Origin: Peribacillus glennii
Lineage (GTDB): Bacteria > Bacillota > Bacilli > Bacillales > DSM-1321
Direction: 5' to 3'
DNA: 64,000 nt
Assembly: GCF_003429105.1 (NCBI RefSeq)
Contig: NZ_QVTD01000002.1
Coordinates: forward strand, 43,553 to 107,552
How positions within the stretch are numbered: position 1 is the stretch's first letter; each line of letters begins with the position of its first letter. Position numbers and translations under genes: made by a program. The notes under the pieces were generated by a model. The model was not told the DNA's origin. It saw only the letters and a program-made list of their open reading frames with translations, and searched no databases. Shown in pieces: positions 63,186 to 64,000 of the stretch.

Positions 63186-63953
63186 ATGGTTACCAATCAA
63201 CAAATCCATACTATAGAACAAGAACTGCTTAACCAAAAAGAGCAGCTCAAAAATAGAATCAAACAAGATGAAACAAGCTGGTTTGACACAAGCCAAAGTG
63301 AATCGGTTGGGGAACTGAGCTCGTATGATAACCATCCGGCGGATATGGGAACAGAATTATTCGAACGTGAAAGAAATATGGCAATTGATGAGCATGCCGA
63401 ATCAGAAATTAAAAAAATCGATCATGCCCTGGAAGCCATAGAAAATGGAACATATGGGAAGTGCAGCACCTGTGGTACAGAAATTCCTTTTGAGCGGCTA
63501 CAGGCAGTGCCTGCCACATTATATTGTGTGGAACATACACCTGAGAATGGCCGGAGTATGGATCGCCCAGTGGAAGAACAAGTGCTGGAGCCCTCACACG
63601 GGGACCATTTTGAAAACCGGCGTGTTGACAATGAAATGAACGTTAAAGAGGACAGCTTTGGGGAAATTGCACGTTTCGGCACATCAGAAACTCCATCCGA
63701 TTTCACCGGTGACCATGAATCGTACGATACATTATATGAAACTGAAAATGAAAATGATGCCTTCCCTGAGGATTATGAAAGCTTCCTAGGCAATGATATA
63801 AACGGCAAGAACCGAAAAGTTTTTCGCTCGAAGCAGCAGGAGGAATACGAAGAAAGGCTAGATGAAGAAGGGATCGAGTCCCAAATAGGAGACGTTCCTT
63901 TTAAGCAATCTGATGGCTATGTAAAGGGCGGAGGCAGAAACCGTCACAATTAA
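63186..63953 (+). CDS. yteA: TraR/DksA-type zinc finger protein YteA
   Basis: A YteA-family protein, linked to sporulation in Bacillus; the function is not settled. Seen: an N-terminal coiled coil (QQIHTIEQELLNQKEQLKNRI), a SSYDNHPADMGTELFERE segment, the zinc finger GKCSTCGTEIPFERLQ ending in LYCVEH (CxxC...CxxH), and a long acidic disordered tail. 255 residues from the ATG at 63186, eight bases after AAGGAG. A GTG three codons earlier overlaps the ribosome site and is unlikely. Confidence 0.87.
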   Translation: MVTNQQIHTIEQELLNQKEQLKNRIKQDETSWFDTSQSESVGELSSYDNHPADMGTELFERERNMAIDEHAESEIKKIDHALEAIENGTYGKCSTCGTEIPFERLQAVPATLYCVEHTPENGRSMDRPVEEQVLEPSHGDHFENRRVDNEMNVKEDSFGEIARFGTSETPSDFTGDHESYDTLYETENENDAFPEDYESFLGNDINGKNRKVFRSKQQEEYEERLDEEGIESQIGDVPFKQSDGYVKGGGRNRHN

Positions 63954-63974
63954 AAGGTTCTCCGTCAAATGTTG

Positions 63975-63999
63975 GGGTGATGACTGATTGTCGTCACCC
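63975..63999 (+). terminator. Hairpin after yteA
   Basis: gggtgatgac (63975-63984) / gtcgtcaccc (63990-63999). The tail lies beyond the window. Confidence 0.55.
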
Positions 64000-64000
64000 T

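Overview
The window is chromosomal DNA from an endospore-forming member of the Bacillaceae. Gene content and order follow the Bacillus subtilis ytp-ytm-ytk-men-yteA segment closely: sftA/ytpQ/ytpP, ytoQ, ytoP, ytzB, ytnP, trmB, ytzH, ytmP, ytlRQP, dat, ytjP, ytzE, ytzG, murJ(ytgP), ytfP, ytkP, leuS, yttB, ytzC, ytqAB, ytpBA, ytoA, metK, pckA, ytmBA, ytlACD, ytkD, dps, ytzI, luxS, yidD, menFDHBE and yteA. Codon and base usage look even throughout. Sporulation genes (racA, a CotF-like coat gene, cse60, yteA) agree with a spore former. The exact genus cannot be fixed from the sequence; a Mesobacillus/Cytobacillus-like bacillus is a guess. No prophage, intact insertion sequence, CRISPR array, tRNA or rRNA was seen.

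Layout. 1-8.7 kb: end of an M29 aminopeptidase, then on the minus strand ytpP, ytpQ, sftA, a nicotinate phosphoribosyltransferase and murC. 9-20 kb: housekeeping and nucleotide-hygiene genes (ytoQ, YjjX-type NTPase, M42 peptidase, lactonase, trmB, lipid kinase, RNA 2H phosphoesterase, D-Ala aminotransferase, dipeptidase). 20-23 kb: a sporulation/accessory patch with a CotF-like gene, racA under a candidate SigH promoter, an HNH gene over a decayed DinB gene, and ytzE. 23-38 kb: rsuA-type pseudouridine synthase, the lipid II flippase, a flavoprotein, a cysteine-synthase-like enzyme, leuS with a T-box, an MFS transporter, the mnmL-mnmM tRNA wobble-uridine pair, and ytpA/ytpB. 38-50 kb: gamma-carbonic-anhydrase-like protein, metK with a SAM-I riboswitch, pckA with a CcpN-type operator, an ABC importer, Nudix, Dps (candidate SigB promoter), LuxS, YidD. 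50-55 kb: a zinc-binding lipoprotein behind two candidate Zur-boxed promoters, and a dicarboxylate sensing set (TRAP binding protein, DcuS-type kinase, response regulator) with no transporter beside it. 55-64 kb: menaquinone genes menF-D-H-B-E with divergent menA, then yteA.

The least ordinary signals lie between genes: two degenerate arrays of ~20-nt AT-rich units (21.7 kb and 47.3 kb) that appear related, a dispersed ~110-bp element in at least four copies, a 125-bp element with perfect 16-bp inverted ends, and the two tandem Zur-type promoter/operator modules. No clearly new multi-gene system was found; the coding content is mostly conserved core.
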